Origin: Erpobdella octoculata
Lineage: Eukaryota > Annelida > Clitellata > Hirudinida > Erpobdellidae
Assembly (NCBI GenBank): GCA_963978895.1
Contig: OZ022238.1
Span: 28,771,617 to 28,835,616, forward strand
DNA length: 64,000 nucleotides
Reading direction: 5' to 3'
The first letter of the stretch is position 1; each line of letters starts with the position of its first letter. A model generated the notes under the pieces. That model was not told the origin of the DNA. It saw nothing but the letters and a program-made list of their open reading frames with translations, and did not search any database. A program made the position numbers and the translations under genes. This document shows positions 24,601 to 43,100 of this stretch, in pieces.

Positions 24601-24802
24601 TTGAGATATACATTGTTTTAGAAATAAGTTTGTTTTCCAGTTTCTTCCCTCAGGAGCAATATTTTCAAAAATCCTTACTTAATGGATGCTTACGCAATAA
24701 AAGTAATATAAGTTCCAAATTTCACGTTCCTAGGATGAGGCGTTTGAGCTCGGCGTTGATTATCAGTCAGTCAGTCAGGACATGTTCTTTTATATATATA
24801 GA
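24601..24802 (-). mobile_element. family C Helitron tail, copy C2
   Basis: Holds the last 200 bp of the family (GAGATATACATTG ... CAGTCAGTCAGGACATG ... TATATATAGA). The GA at 24801-24802 is directly followed by CTAG of the next element. Confidence 0.85.
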
Positions 24803-25322
24803 CTAGCGGGGTTACCCGGCGTTGCCCGGGGTTTTTAGAGGTTTTTCTAATGTTTGTCTCTCTCGCTCCCGTTCTCTTCTCCACTTTCCCGTTTTCGTAG
24901 CGTTCCAGGTCGCTTTTCCGCTCTCGGTCGTTTTCCAGCTCCCGGTCGCTTTCCCGCTCAGAAGTTCTGTTATCGATTTTCTCTCTTGCTCGCGTTTCCT
25001 TCCAAGCTTGCTCTCCCGATTCCAGTCGCTTTCCCGTTCCCGGTCGCTTTCCCGTTCCCGGTCGCTTTCCCGTTCCCGGTCGCTTTCCCGTTCTCGGTCG
25101 CTTTCCCGTTCCCGGTCGCTTTCCCGTTCCCGGTCGCTTTCCCGTTTCCGGTCGCTTTCCCGTTCCCGCTCACGCTTGCTCTCCCGTTCCCGGTCATGCT
25201 TGCTCTCCCATTCCCGGTCACGGTAGCTCTCCCGTTCCCGTTTCCGTTCCCGCTCATTTTCTCTTTTACATTCTTTCATAACTTCTGTTAGCCTATAAAA
25301 CGCAAAATAGATTTGCTAAGAC
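24803..25322 (-). mobile_element. family A Helitron, copy A3
   Basis: CTAG at 24803-24806 with the CCCGG/CCGGG hairpin on the minus strand. The interior (25020-25250) is an 18-bp minisatellite, CGGTCGCTTTCCCGTTCC, about 8 good copies grading into CACGCTTGCTCTCCCGTTCC variants. The other end is TTTGCTAAGA near 25320, shared with the copy at 27555-28160. Reading frames rich in Arg-Ser or Gly-Asn-Gly come from the minisatellite. Confidence 0.8.
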
Positions 25323-25337
25323 TATATATATATATAT

Positions 25338-25660
25338 ATGAATGTTTGTGGGTTAGTTTGTCTATTATAGAAACGGGAAAGCACCCGGAACGGACAGCGA
25401 GCGGGAACAGAAAAGCAAGCGTGAGCGGGAATGGGAGAGCAAACGTGAGCGGGAACGGGGCAGCGACCGGGACGGGAAAACGACCGGGAGCGGGAAAGCG
25501 ACCGGGAGCGGGAGCGGGAAAGCGACCGGCAGTGGGAAAACGACCGAAAACGGAAAAGCTAACAGGAGTGGGAAAGCAGGTGGGAAAGGAAACGGGAGAG
25601 AAAGAGACAAACATTAGAAAAACCTCAAAAAACCTGGGCAACGCCGGGTATCTCCGCAAG
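25338..25660 (+). mobile_element. family A Helitron in + orientation, copy A5
   Basis: Starts near ATGAATGTTTGTGGGTTAG and ends with the hairpin region CCTGGGCAACGCCGGG, a short spacer and CAAG in place of CTAG. It is paired with a minus-strand family B tail to its right, in the same arrangement as 36328-36930. Confidence 0.7.
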
Positions 25661-25938
25661 TACATACATAAACACACACACAGACACACATACATGCACA
25701 TACACATACATACATACACACATACATACGCACATACATATATATATATATATAGTTCCCGCTCGCTCACCCGCTCCGCTCCGCTCATTTTGTGACGGAT
25801 TTCAAAAATTTTTTTTTTAGTTTTGATTTTCATTGACTCTCAAGGTTGTGTGAAAATTTCATTACGATCGGATGAATGGTGTAGCAATGCATAAAGGACA
25901 TTAACATAAATACAAACATTCATTTTTATATATATAGA
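25661..25938 (-). mobile_element. family B Helitron tail, copy B3
   Basis: TACA/CACA repeats, then GTTCCCGCTCGCTCACCCGC, GTGACGGATTTC, CATTACGATCGGATGAATGG and a terminal TATATATAGA. The element ends exactly at GA (25937-25938), where the second hexanucleotide array begins. Confidence 0.78.
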
Positions 25939-26874
25939 TTTATATTTATATTTATATTTATATTTATATTTATATTTATATTTATATTTATATTTATATT
26001 TATATTTATATTTATATTTATATTTATATTTATATTTATATTTATATTTATATTTATATTTATATTTATATTTATATTTATATTTATATTTATATTTATA
26101 TTTATATTTATATTTATATTTATATTTATATTTATATTTATATTTATATTTATATTTATATTTATATTTATATTTATATTTATATTTATATTTATATTTA
26201 TATTTATATTTATATTTATATTTATATTTATATTTATATTTATATTTATATTTATATTTATATTTATATTTATATTTATATTTATATTTATATTTATATT
26301 TATATTTATATTTATATTTATATTCATATTCATATTCATATTCATATTCATATTCATATTCATATTCATATTCATATTCATATTCATATTCATATTCATA
26401 TTCATATTCATATTCATATTCATATTCATATTCATATTCATATTCATATTCATATTCATATTCATATTCATATTCATATTCATATTCATATTCATATTCA
26501 TATTCATATTCATATTCATATTCATATTCATATTCATATTCATATTCATATTCATATTCATATTCATATTCATATTCATATTCATATTCATATTCATATT
26601 CATATTCATATTCATATTCATATTCATATTCATATTCATATTCATATTCATATTCATATTCATATTCATATTCATATTCATATTCATATTCATATTCATA
26701 TTCATATTCATATTCATATTCATATTCATATTCATATTCATATTCATATTCATATTCATATTCATATTCATATTCATATTCATATTCATATTCATATTCA
26801 TATTCATATTCATATTCATATTCATATTCATATTCATATTCATATTCATATTCATATTCATATTCATATTCATA
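25939..26874. repeat. second hexanucleotide array
   Basis: 64 uninterrupted TTTATA units (25939-26322) followed by 92 uninterrupted TTCATA units (26323-26874). The open frames of 315 and 349 codons through it (alternating Met/Asn-Ile/Asn or Tyr/Glu-Tyr/Lys) are artefacts. Confidence 0.97.
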
Positions 26875-26875
26875 T

Positions 26876-27075
26876 TCCAATTTTTCCAAGCCTCACTTTA
26901 AAATGTTCAATCAACTCAACAGAAACTGCTTCTTCACTCAGCTGGTTCCAGGCATTGATGACTCTGCTACTGAAGAATCTCTGCTTAAATTTCCCCTCCG
27001 ATTGTTTGAAGATCTTGTACCTGTGACCCCTTAGTCCTACTACTGTCTGGCATACTTCGGTTTGTTTGACTCTTT
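26876..27075 (-). pseudogene. LINE reverse-transcriptase C-terminal fragment
   Basis: On the minus strand the sequence encodes [11 protein letters not shown]...[18 protein letters not shown] and EHFKVRLGK, the conserved end of many non-LTR RT proteins (RGH.YKL..., FF..RV...WN.LP..VV, F...L). The LINE at 46940-48335 ends in the same pattern. Only the last 60 or so codons remain. Nothing recognisable lies between 27076 and 27400. Confidence 0.7.
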
Positions 27076-27402
27076 ATAGCTTATTCAACATCAAAAATAA
27101 CGAGAATTCTCTTTAAGAGGTTACGAAAATATACTAAACTAAGTGGCAACATAACGAGCTGTGAAAAGGCGCACGATTGGTTGAGCATTTGCTCAGTCTG
27201 CAAACATCTTTTTTTATGCAAACTTTAAAAAAATTGTTTTAAAACTGTTCTTATTTACAATTATATTTTGTTTCATATTTTTTAATTAGTTTAAATTTTT
27301 TAAACACATTTTCTACTTCGAAATTTATGAATTGTTATATACTATGCTGGGGTCACCGGCCGGCCTATGGAAAAATGTGTGCAGGGCGTATCTATAAATA
27401 TC

Positions 27403-27552
<150 letters not shown>

Positions 27553-27554
27553 AA

Positions 27555-28160
27555 CTAGCGGGGTTACCCGGCGTTGCCCGGGGTTTTTAGAGGTTTTTCT
27601 AATGTTTGTCTCTCTCGCTCCCGTTTCCTTCTCCACTTTCCCGTTTTCGTCGCGTTCCCGGTCGCTTTTCCACTCTCGGTCGTTTTCGTCGCGTTCCCGG
27701 TCGCTTTTCCACTCTCGGTCGTTTTCCAGCTCCCGATCGCTTTCTCGCTCAGAAGTTTTGTTATCGATTTTCTCTCTTGCTCGCGTTTCCTTCTAAGCTT
27801 GCTCTCCCGATTCCAGTCGCTTTCCGCGTTCCCGGTCGCTTTCCGCGTTCCCGGTCGCTTTCCGCGTTCCCGGTCGCTTTCCCGTTCCCGGTCGCTTTCC
27901 CGTTCCCGGTCGCTTTTCCGTTCCCGGTCGCTTTTCCGTTCCCGGTCGCTTTCCCGTTCCCGGTCGCTTTCCCGTTCCCGCTCACGCTTGCTCTCCCGTT
28001 CCCGGTCATGCTTGATCTCCCATTCCCGGTCATGCTTGCTCTCCCATTCCCGGTCACGGTTGCTCTCCCGTTCCCGTTCCCGTTCACGCTCATTTTCTCT
28101 TTTCCACTCTTTCATAACTTCTGTAATGCCTATAAAACGTAAAATAGATTTGCTAAGACT
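27555..28160 (-). mobile_element. family A Helitron, copy A4
   Basis: CTAG at 27555-27558 followed by the family hairpin. It has the same internal 18-bp minisatellite as A3, including a local duplication of the GTCGCGTTCCCGGTCGCTTT segment near 27650-27710. It ends in TTTGCTAAGACT near 28160, after a TAAAACGTAAAATAG block. Confidence 0.8.
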
Positions 28161-28171
28161 GTATATATATA

Positions 28172-30585
<2,414 letters not shown>

Positions 30586-30599
30586 TATATATATATATA

Positions 30600-32160
<1,561 letters not shown>

Positions 32161-32161
32161 A

Positions 32162-34043
32162 CTAGCAGTACCCGTAGCGGCTTCGCTCGCAGGAAATTAG
32201 AGAATTTGAACCGTGCATACATAGTAGAGTACTGCACGGATCAATTTTTTAGGTCTCGGCTCAGCCCGTCGACAACTTGGCCCAGCCTGTTTCAAAAACC
32301 AAAATTCCTGGACCGGCCCGTTTTTAAAGGCCTAGAAGTTCTATATACTTGTTGAAAAACTTCGGCCCGTCCCACCTTGACTTCAGGTTTAGCCCGGCCC
32401 ATCTGAAAACCCTAAAATCACTAAAATGTCTATACTTGGTTAAAAATCTCGGCCCGTCCCAAGTTGATTTAAGGTTTGGGCAGAGCCGTCTAATATGGGC
32501 GCACCCGTTTTTACAGGCCTAGAAGTTCTATATACTTGATGAAAAACTTTGGCCCGTCCCACCTTGATTTCAGGTTTAGCCCGGCCCATCTGAACACCCT
32601 AAATCACTAAAATGTCTATATACTTGGTTAAAAATCTCGGCCCGTCCCACCTTGATTTAAGGTTAGGGCAGGGCCGTATGAAGACCCTAAAATAAAGGCT
32701 TGGCCCGTCCGTCCGGTAATAAACTGAACTCATCTACTTTTAACCGGCACAAAACCTCAAAATACTAATTTTCACATCTGTAGCACTTACAGTTTTTGAG
32801 TAGCAGTTATTTTAAAATCAAATAATCCTTTTTCCACTTTACATTTGAGGTCCTGGAAACCAAATTTTCAAAAAATGGTGAAACACGTATATCATTATTT
32901 TTAGAGTAGAAACTAAGTTCGAATTTTACTTTTGTAGCATTTACAGTTTTTGAGTAGCAGTTACTTTAAAAACTAAGTAACCCTATTTTCCACCCCATAT
33001 TTTCCTGGAAACCAAATTTTCAAAAAATAGTAAAACACGTATATCATTATTTCTGGAGTAGAAACCAAATACTAATTTTTACTCCTGTAGCATCTACAGT
33101 TTTCGAGTAGCAGTTATGTTAAAAACCAAATAATTGAGTAGATACTAAGTATTAATTTTTACATCTGTGGCAATTACAGTTGTTGAGTAGCAGTTACTTT
33201 AAAAACCAAATAACCCTATTTTCCACCCCACATTTGAAGTCCTGAAAACCAAATTTTTAAAAATTTGTGAAACCCGTATATCATTATTTTTAGAGTAGAA
33301 ACTAAATACTAATTTTTACTTTGGTAGCATTACCAGTTTTTGAGTAGAAGCTACTTTAAAAACCAAATAACCCAATTTTCCAACCCACATTTGAGGTCCG
33401 GGAAACCAAATTTGTAAAAAATGGTGAAACACGTATATCTTTATTTTTAGAAAAGAAACTAAATAATAATTTTTACATCTGTGGTATTTACTGTTTTTGA
33501 GTAGCAGTTACTATAAAAGACAATTAGCCCTATTTTCCACCCCACTTTTGAAGTCCTGGAAACCACATTTTCAAAAAATTCTAAAACACGTATTTCATTA
33601 TTTTTGGAGTAGAAACTAAATACTAATTTTTACTCCTGTAGCATTAACAGTTTTTGAATAGAAGCTACTTTAAAAACCAAATAACCAATTTTCCAACCCA
33701 CATTTGAGGTCCGGGAAACCGAATTTTCAAAAAATGGTGAAACACGTATCTTTTTATTTTTCAAAAAGAATCTATATACCAAATTTTAAAATCTCCTCAT
33801 TTTTGGTTTTCGAGATATACATTGTTTTAGAAAAAAGTTTGTTTTCCAGTTTTTTCCCCTCAAGAGCAAAATTTTCAAAAATCCTTTCTTAGCGGATGTT
33901 TACGCTATAAAAGTAATATAAGTTCCAAATTTCACGTTCCTATGATGAGGCGTTTGAGCTCGGCGTTGATTATCAGTCAGTCATCTGTCAGTCAGTCAGT
34001 CAGTCAGTCAGTCAGTCAGGACATGTTCTTTTATATATATAGA
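32162..34043 (-). mobile_element. family C Helitron, longest copy C7
   Basis: CTAG at 32162-32165 with the family hairpin. The GC-rich GGCCCG region (32240-32720) is itself partly duplicated: the block GGCCTAGAAGTTCTATATACTT occurs near 32329 and 32515. About seven internal 157-bp units follow, then a (CAGT)n run and TATATATAGA at 34043. Confidence 0.82.
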
Positions 34044-34059
34044 TATATATATATATATA

Positions 34060-36327
<2,268 letters not shown>

Positions 36328-36649
36328 TATGAATGTTTGTGGGTTAGTTTGTCTATTAAAGAAACGGGAAAGCGACCCGGAACGGACAGCGAGCGAGAAC
36401 GGAAAAGCAAGCGTGAGCGGGAATGGGAGAGCAAACGTGAGCGGGAACGGGACAGCGACCGGGAACGGGAAAACGACCGGGAGCGGAAAAGCGACCGGCA
36501 GCGGTAAAGCGACCGGCAGCGGGAAAACGACCGAAAACGGGAAAGCGAACAGGAGTGGGAAAGCAGGTGGGAAAGGAAACGGGAGAGAAAGAGACAAACA
36601 TTAGAAAAACCTCTAAAAAACCCGGGCAACGCCGGGTATCTCCGCTAGT
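36328..36649 (+). mobile_element. family A Helitron in + orientation, copy A6
   Basis: Begins ATGAATGTTTGTGGG directly after the GA end of C9. The 18-bp minisatellite reads GGGAACGGGAAAGCGACC. It ends with the perfect hairpin CCCGG-GCAACG-CCGGG (36621-36636), then TATCTCCG, CTAG (36645-36648) and T. This is the clearest family A 3' end in the window. Confidence 0.83.
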
Positions 36650-36930
36650 ACATACATAAACACACACACAGACACACATACATGCACATACACATACATA
36701 CATACACACATACATACGCACATACATATATATATAGTTCCCGCTCGCTCACCCGCTCCGCTCCGCTCATTTTCTGACGGATTTCAAAATTTTTTTCTCT
36801 ATATTTGATTCCCCTTGACTCTCAAGGTTGTGTGAAAATTTCATTACGATCGGATGAATGGTGTAGCAATGCATGAATACAATACCTATATACATACATA
36901 CATACAAACATTCATTTTTATATATATAGA
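36650..36930 (-). mobile_element. family B Helitron tail, copy B4
   Basis: Same TACA/CACA start and GTTCCCGCTC to TATATATAGA body as 25661-25938. The A6-B4 pair duplicates the A5-B3 pair. It lies about 200 bp upstream of the eif3j start codon. Confidence 0.78.
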
Positions 36931-37127
36931 TATATATTTATATATGTTTGTACGGATTGTGACTTTCCTGCGTTCTGTCAAGTTTGTTTAGTACAAGAAT
37001 AAAATAATAATAATATATCTGTGGAGTAAAAATACTTTGTCAATTGTTGACATACGTGTGAGGGTTGTTATATTCTCACGCTGTTTCTGTTTTCATAACT
37101 ATCGTTTTCAATTTGAACTTTTACAAG

Positions 37128-40087
37128 ATGTCGGATGCTGAATGGGGTAGGGTTCTGTGATAAGCTCAAATAAATTTTTTGGGAAATGGTTTTAAGTTGC
37201 TGCGATGGTGGTGTGCTGCTATTAAATATCGCTCAAATAATGCAGTGAATAAGTTTTTCATAACGGTATCTTGTAATGTAAGGAATTCAGTGTCATATTT
37301 TTTTTCAAAATTTTGATTTTGTTGTGGAATTGAAGCTCAATTTATCTGCTTGGTACACAATCTTATTTTAGCTGAACTTTGACTGCTGAACTTTAGCAGC
37401 TAAGACTTAACTGGTGCCGTACCGAGTTGCCGACCATCGATTTTCGCCAATAACGTCGAACTTGCCGACCAGCGTTTTATCAAAGCGTATGAAGTTGCCG
37501 ACCACCAAGAAAATAAAAACAACTCTTTGTTATTTTGTATTTAAACAATAATAATAATAATAATACAATTCATTTATACTACAGCAATAATATTTTTGTT
37601 AAAAGAATGAGTTAATGTAAATAAACTAAACTTGAGGCTCTTTGACATTGGCTGGCAAGTTCGGTAAGCTCCGCCTCCATGTCAATTAAGTTAATAAACT
37701 AAATAAGAATGAACAATTTGTTATATATATATATGTTTATATATATATATCTTATTCTATTTCATAATAACAGTTCTGGTCAAACGTACTACAAATTGTT
37801 TAGTAGAGTGCGTGATGCATTAGCAGAATTAAACCGCGCATTTAATCCTGCTAATATAATGACAGATTTCGAATCCGGAGTAATGGAAAAAATTCCTATT
37901 GTTTTTCCATCTGCCATTCATTTAGGGTGTCATTTTCATTTCGCTCAATCGATTTGGAGAAAAGTTCAGGAGTTCGGTCTGGTAACTGATTACTTGGGTA
38001 AACCAGCAATCCGCACGTTTGTGCAACAGTGCATTGCCCTTGCATTCATTCCGTCCCACGAAGTTACATTTCTTTTTAGTCTCAGTTGGATTATTTAAAT
38101 GATTCATTATTTTTGAACGATTCTATTTGCTAAAAATAAAAAAAAAATAGAAAATTTTTTGACGAGGTCGGCAACTTAGTACGATCTTAAAAAACATCGG
38201 TCGGCAAGTTGATACGTCATTGCGGTCGGCAACTCAGGTAGACACCGGCTTAACTTAGCTCTTAGCTTAGCTGCTTCAGGGTTGGTCAAAACCAAAGAAT
38301 TATTTTATTTGAAAAATTGTTTTTAAAATGGTTTCAATTTTTTATAATTATTTAAAATTGTTTGAGTTAATCCAGTTAATGTTATAACAATTTTAATGAG
38401 AGCCATAACATGGAACTTTGGAAAAATTTCATACAATGTTTTCATCTGAATCTGTCTCTTAAAGTCAGTTGATTCCAAAATATAGAGTGAGATTAGTTTT
38501 TCTGCTTTGGTAAATGTGAAAACCATGCAAAGAATTTGATTGAAGGCAGGTGATGATATGCGAATTTCCTTGTTAAAGATTGGTCCTCATTTTTTTGGCC
38601 TAATTGGTGGGAAGCAACAAAAAATAATTTAAATAAAAAACTTGATGCAAATCACCTACATTTCACTTATTGTTTTTTAATATGCAAAGTAGCGGGTATG
38701 AACAAATCGAGTTTGTCCAAAGGGTGGGTGCGAAAAAAAAGTTTAAGAACCACTGTAATAGGGTATACCAGATAGCAAATCTCACCAGGGATACTAAAAC
38801 TAAACTTTGAAATTAACAACTTAATTTGTTTTAAATTTGTATCATCTTAAACATTTTCCATTCACTGCTCGAGAATTATATTGAAAATATATTCTGGCTC
38901 TGCTCAAGAATAAAATGTGTTATATTTAAGAAATATGTACATTTAGTTCTGTGACGGCATTTTTTAACTTTGAAAAGAAGAGGTCATATGAAACCTGCAA
39001 TCAAATTAGAAAAAATGCTGCAAATAAACAAAAAATATTTTTTCATGCACTGTGGTTATGTATACATAGCTTGAAGTGTATTTTATGCACTGGGGTTATG
39101 CTATACGTAGCTTGAAATGTATTTTATACACTGGGGTTATGCTATATGTTGCTTGAAATGTATTTTTGCACTGGGTTTTGCTATACGTAGCCTGAAATGT
39201 GTTTAAAACTTGAAATCTGATGATAAAATAAGGTTTTTCCTGTTCAAAAAAGAGAAAATTTATGAGTAAACAACTAAGCTTTTTTCCATAGAATTAGCAT
39301 GGAGGTAAATAAATGCTCTTGAAACTTTTTGAAAACTGTTGCTCAAGAGATTTTTCTTCTTAAAGTGTGATAAACAAGCCCCGAGTAATCAAATTTTAAC
39401 CTTAGTGCCAGTAGTTATTCAATTTCATTTGTTTACAAAATCTCAATTCAATTTGCTGTTAGTTTGGATTTTTTTATATAATAATTTATACATATTTTGC
39501 AGATGCCGATGATTTTGAGCCAAAATTGACAGTAGTGAAGCCCCATGTCGCAGGAAAGTGGGAAGGAGAAGAAGATGATGATGATGTCAAGGTCAGTTTT
39601 GATGTTTAATTCATAATTGCTTAGTTTAACTAGCTGTTATCATTAATTAGCCTGGTTTGTACACACTTTTATTTAACTTGACTTCTCTCTGTCCATCTGT
39701 GGTCAAAATTTTTGAATTGATTTTTCACCAACTTTTAGACATGTTAGAACTTTGAAATTTTCAGAATAGACTTTAGCCACTTGCCAAAACAATATTAAAT
39801 AGCTTCCGAAGTGATTTAATCATTTCAAATAATTTAAATATTTTTTTGGTAACACATTTAAAATTATTCACTGGATGGTGCTTGCTTAAATTAAATGAAC
39901 TTTTAGGCAATCAGGACTATGATAAATGTAAGATGTAGATGTCACATCTTACATGTAAATAGCTTATTTTATTGTCTTTTATTATGTTAATTAGTGTATT
40001 ATGTATGTGCTTCACGTGTATATGTATGTATATATGTTTGTTTATATATATATATGTATTTTGTATATACGTGTATGTTTGTTTATA

Positions 40088-40169
<82 letters not shown>

Positions 40170-43100
40170 CCTTTTCCTATTTTGTGACCTCAGGAGTTAG
40201 TTCAGTGAAGTTAGGGTCAACTCCGCCTTGCTTTTGCAAGCCAGTCCCAAGCCTGGAGAAAGGAGGAGGGAAAAGTTAAAAGGATCAAATTATGATCCAC
40301 GACTGGAAGTACTTAGGTGCTTCTGACACAGCCGTTTCAGTCTTAAAACACTTGGTGTAAAGGACTATAAACTATTATAAAAAAAAAAAAATTATAAAAA
40401 AAATGAAGTTAGGGAAGTAGAATTAGTCGGTTCGTGAAATCTAGATTTAGAGTTTTTGAGAATAGACTTTGTAGTTAAACAAGTTGACTAAAGTTATCTA
40501 ATAGAATCAAAAGAGTTGTCAGAATCAAGAGATTTCTGAAACGTGAGATATAATTAGATTGAGTCAGCACGAAAGGAGTACTAAGCCGGAATTATAATTC
40601 GAGAAATATTGTGCTATAAATAACTTCAAGCTTTAACGTTACGAATTGCTAGCGAGCTAATTAGGCAACGTTTACAATAAAAACTTATTAAAATGTTGAC
40701 AAAAGTGTTACTATAAACAATGGTAAAACTATTATTGCATTTAGATATCAATTGGCATAATTTATAAAATTATAAAAGTTTGTTTTTAAAATACCTTGTT
40801 TTTTGTACATTCTTGTTTAATATTGGCTCATAGGTTATATAGATGTTGGAGTAAAGTTTTACCAAGATATTGAATTATTTGCTTTATGTGTTTGGCTTCC
40901 AGGACAATTGGGATGATGATGACAATCAAGATGATAAGAAAGAAACAATAAAGTCAGGTGAGACAGTTTTACTACATAACCATCTTGTTTATCTATATCT
41001 TTAAGTTTTTAGTAGTGTCCGACCGAAAGTAAATCAAGTTTCAGTTTCGGCCAAAACTGGCCGAAAATATTTGCGAATATTTGCAATTGATTCATCAACA
41101 ATGATTAATTAATCTACCTATTGACAGAAGTTTATAACTATTATCATACCCACTTTAAATTCGGTTTTCCAGACAGCCTGTAGCCCCATTATTTACTATT
41201 TTTAGTCTGGGAACCGGCAGCAAAAAAGCCACGCTCCTCTTAGGCTGCTAGTCGAGCTCTGCATACTACTGATACTACAAGCCCTACAAGGCAATCGTAC
41301 TCGCTGACATCGATGACTATTATTATTAATGAGAATAATGAGTAATGTAATAGTAATTATCATTCTATGTTTATGTTTTGGTTTAGTCTGTTTCATAAAC
41401 TTATTTTTTCAAATTTGTTACATAGAATTGGAATGATTATTTTAGTGTTTCGATATCCGTAATTGACCGTAATAGTAGCTCATCTAAGATATATCTTTAT
41501 AATCTCGATGATATTCTTGGTTGTGTGTGAGTATGTGTGTGCCACCTGTAGTGTGCACGACAGTGCCGTAGCCCGTATCGTCTGCAGCTGGAATTCGAAA
41601 CTTTCTCAGCTTCTTTCTTGCTATTGTTAACCGCATTCGCCATCGCCTATAAATAAACACGCTGGGTTTTTTCACTTTTTTAATTCTTGCATAGAGGCAC
41701 TTTCTCGTGTTTGTCATCATTATCATGCCGCGTCACTAAATAAAGTAAATAAATACTTTCTATCGGCGGTAGCGTTTTATTTAGAGTCTAAATTTAGACA
41801 AATAGATGTACCGAAACTAAACAAATGAAACTTATTTCAAGTTGTAAAAAAAAATTAATTTGGTAAATTTTTATAAATTTTGAAATTTTTTAATATTTAT
41901 ATATTTTTTTCTATGAATTTCTTTTTTTTAGTTATTAATATTGTCTGTCGCGTATAGTTCATCATTCTATGTTATCTCTAGGCAAAATTTCCGCTTCAGT
42001 CGAGATCCCGAAATCGTATCGTATCGATATCGTATCGTTATTGGTCGAAGCGTCTCGTATCGTTTAATTCGAGGCAAATTTCAGAAATCGTATCGTATCG
42101 TTCCAAAAAAATAACGGGACGCAGAAGCTTAATATATATAGAATAGATATATCGGCCCGCCTGTTGTTTAGGAAGGCTTTTAGCGAGGCAGCCTAGTAGA
42201 CCGGAGAACTGATAGTTACAACCGTATAGTAACTTAATCAAATATTTTTTTAATAGAAAAAAGATTTTTTTATGTACAAAATAAATTTTTAACTTTATAA
42301 AAATTAACAAATTTTTTTTTATAAAAATTTCAGTTGACATTGAATTTTATTTGCGTAGTCTCTAGTTCGATGGTCTATTTATGTCTATTTGACGTCGCCT
42401 GTGTTATCGGTAAATTAGAATTTTATATTTTTTATGTCGGATATCGCGTTAAATTAAAATAAAGCTCATATCAACTACATGTTCGTTCATACACTGTCGC
42501 ACGGCTTATTTTCTGCTAGTTTTAGACGATTTAGATGCAATCGTTTGTAGTACAATAGAATAATGACGAAAATAGATATAATTAAAAATATTGCAGTTTT
42601 AGTTTTTAGACTAAATTACAAGCCATTCTTGAAAAAGTGATTTTCTTTTAAAATGTGCTTATTATTTTTATATAAGAGATACCTAAAGATTGATGATTCT
42701 TCCAAGTACGAATACAAACCAAAGTATTAATTAATAAGATTTCAAAATACTAATACTTAGTATTTAATGAAACAGTAACAATTAGTTCAGACTCTAGTTT
42801 TTAGTTATATTTGTATTATATTAAATATTAAAAACATTTTTGTATATAAGCTCAGCAAGTGCGATGTTGATGTAATGCTTTTAAGCTGTTGGATTTTTTT
42901 AAATTTATAATATTTTTTTTCATTAAATTATGTCTTATACAATTTTAATACACGTTAAACTTAAATCAAATCAAAATAGCAATCAATGACATTTTTAAAA
43001 GCTACCTGCTTTCTTAATTTTTATTTGGTGTTTAAAATCTGGTCAAGGAAAATTTTATATGAAATTTTACTTAAGGGCTTAAGAATATATAGACCTACCA

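Noticed and set aside
21504..24621. Three overlapping open frames of 895, 1025 and 963 codons
   Set aside because: They are translations of hexanucleotide repeats on both strands and three frames; alternating two-residue content carries no protein signal.
25840..26889. Open frames of 349 and 315 codons rich in Tyr-Glu/Tyr-Lys and Met-Asn/Ile-Asn
   Set aside because: Artefacts of the TTTATA/TTCATA array.
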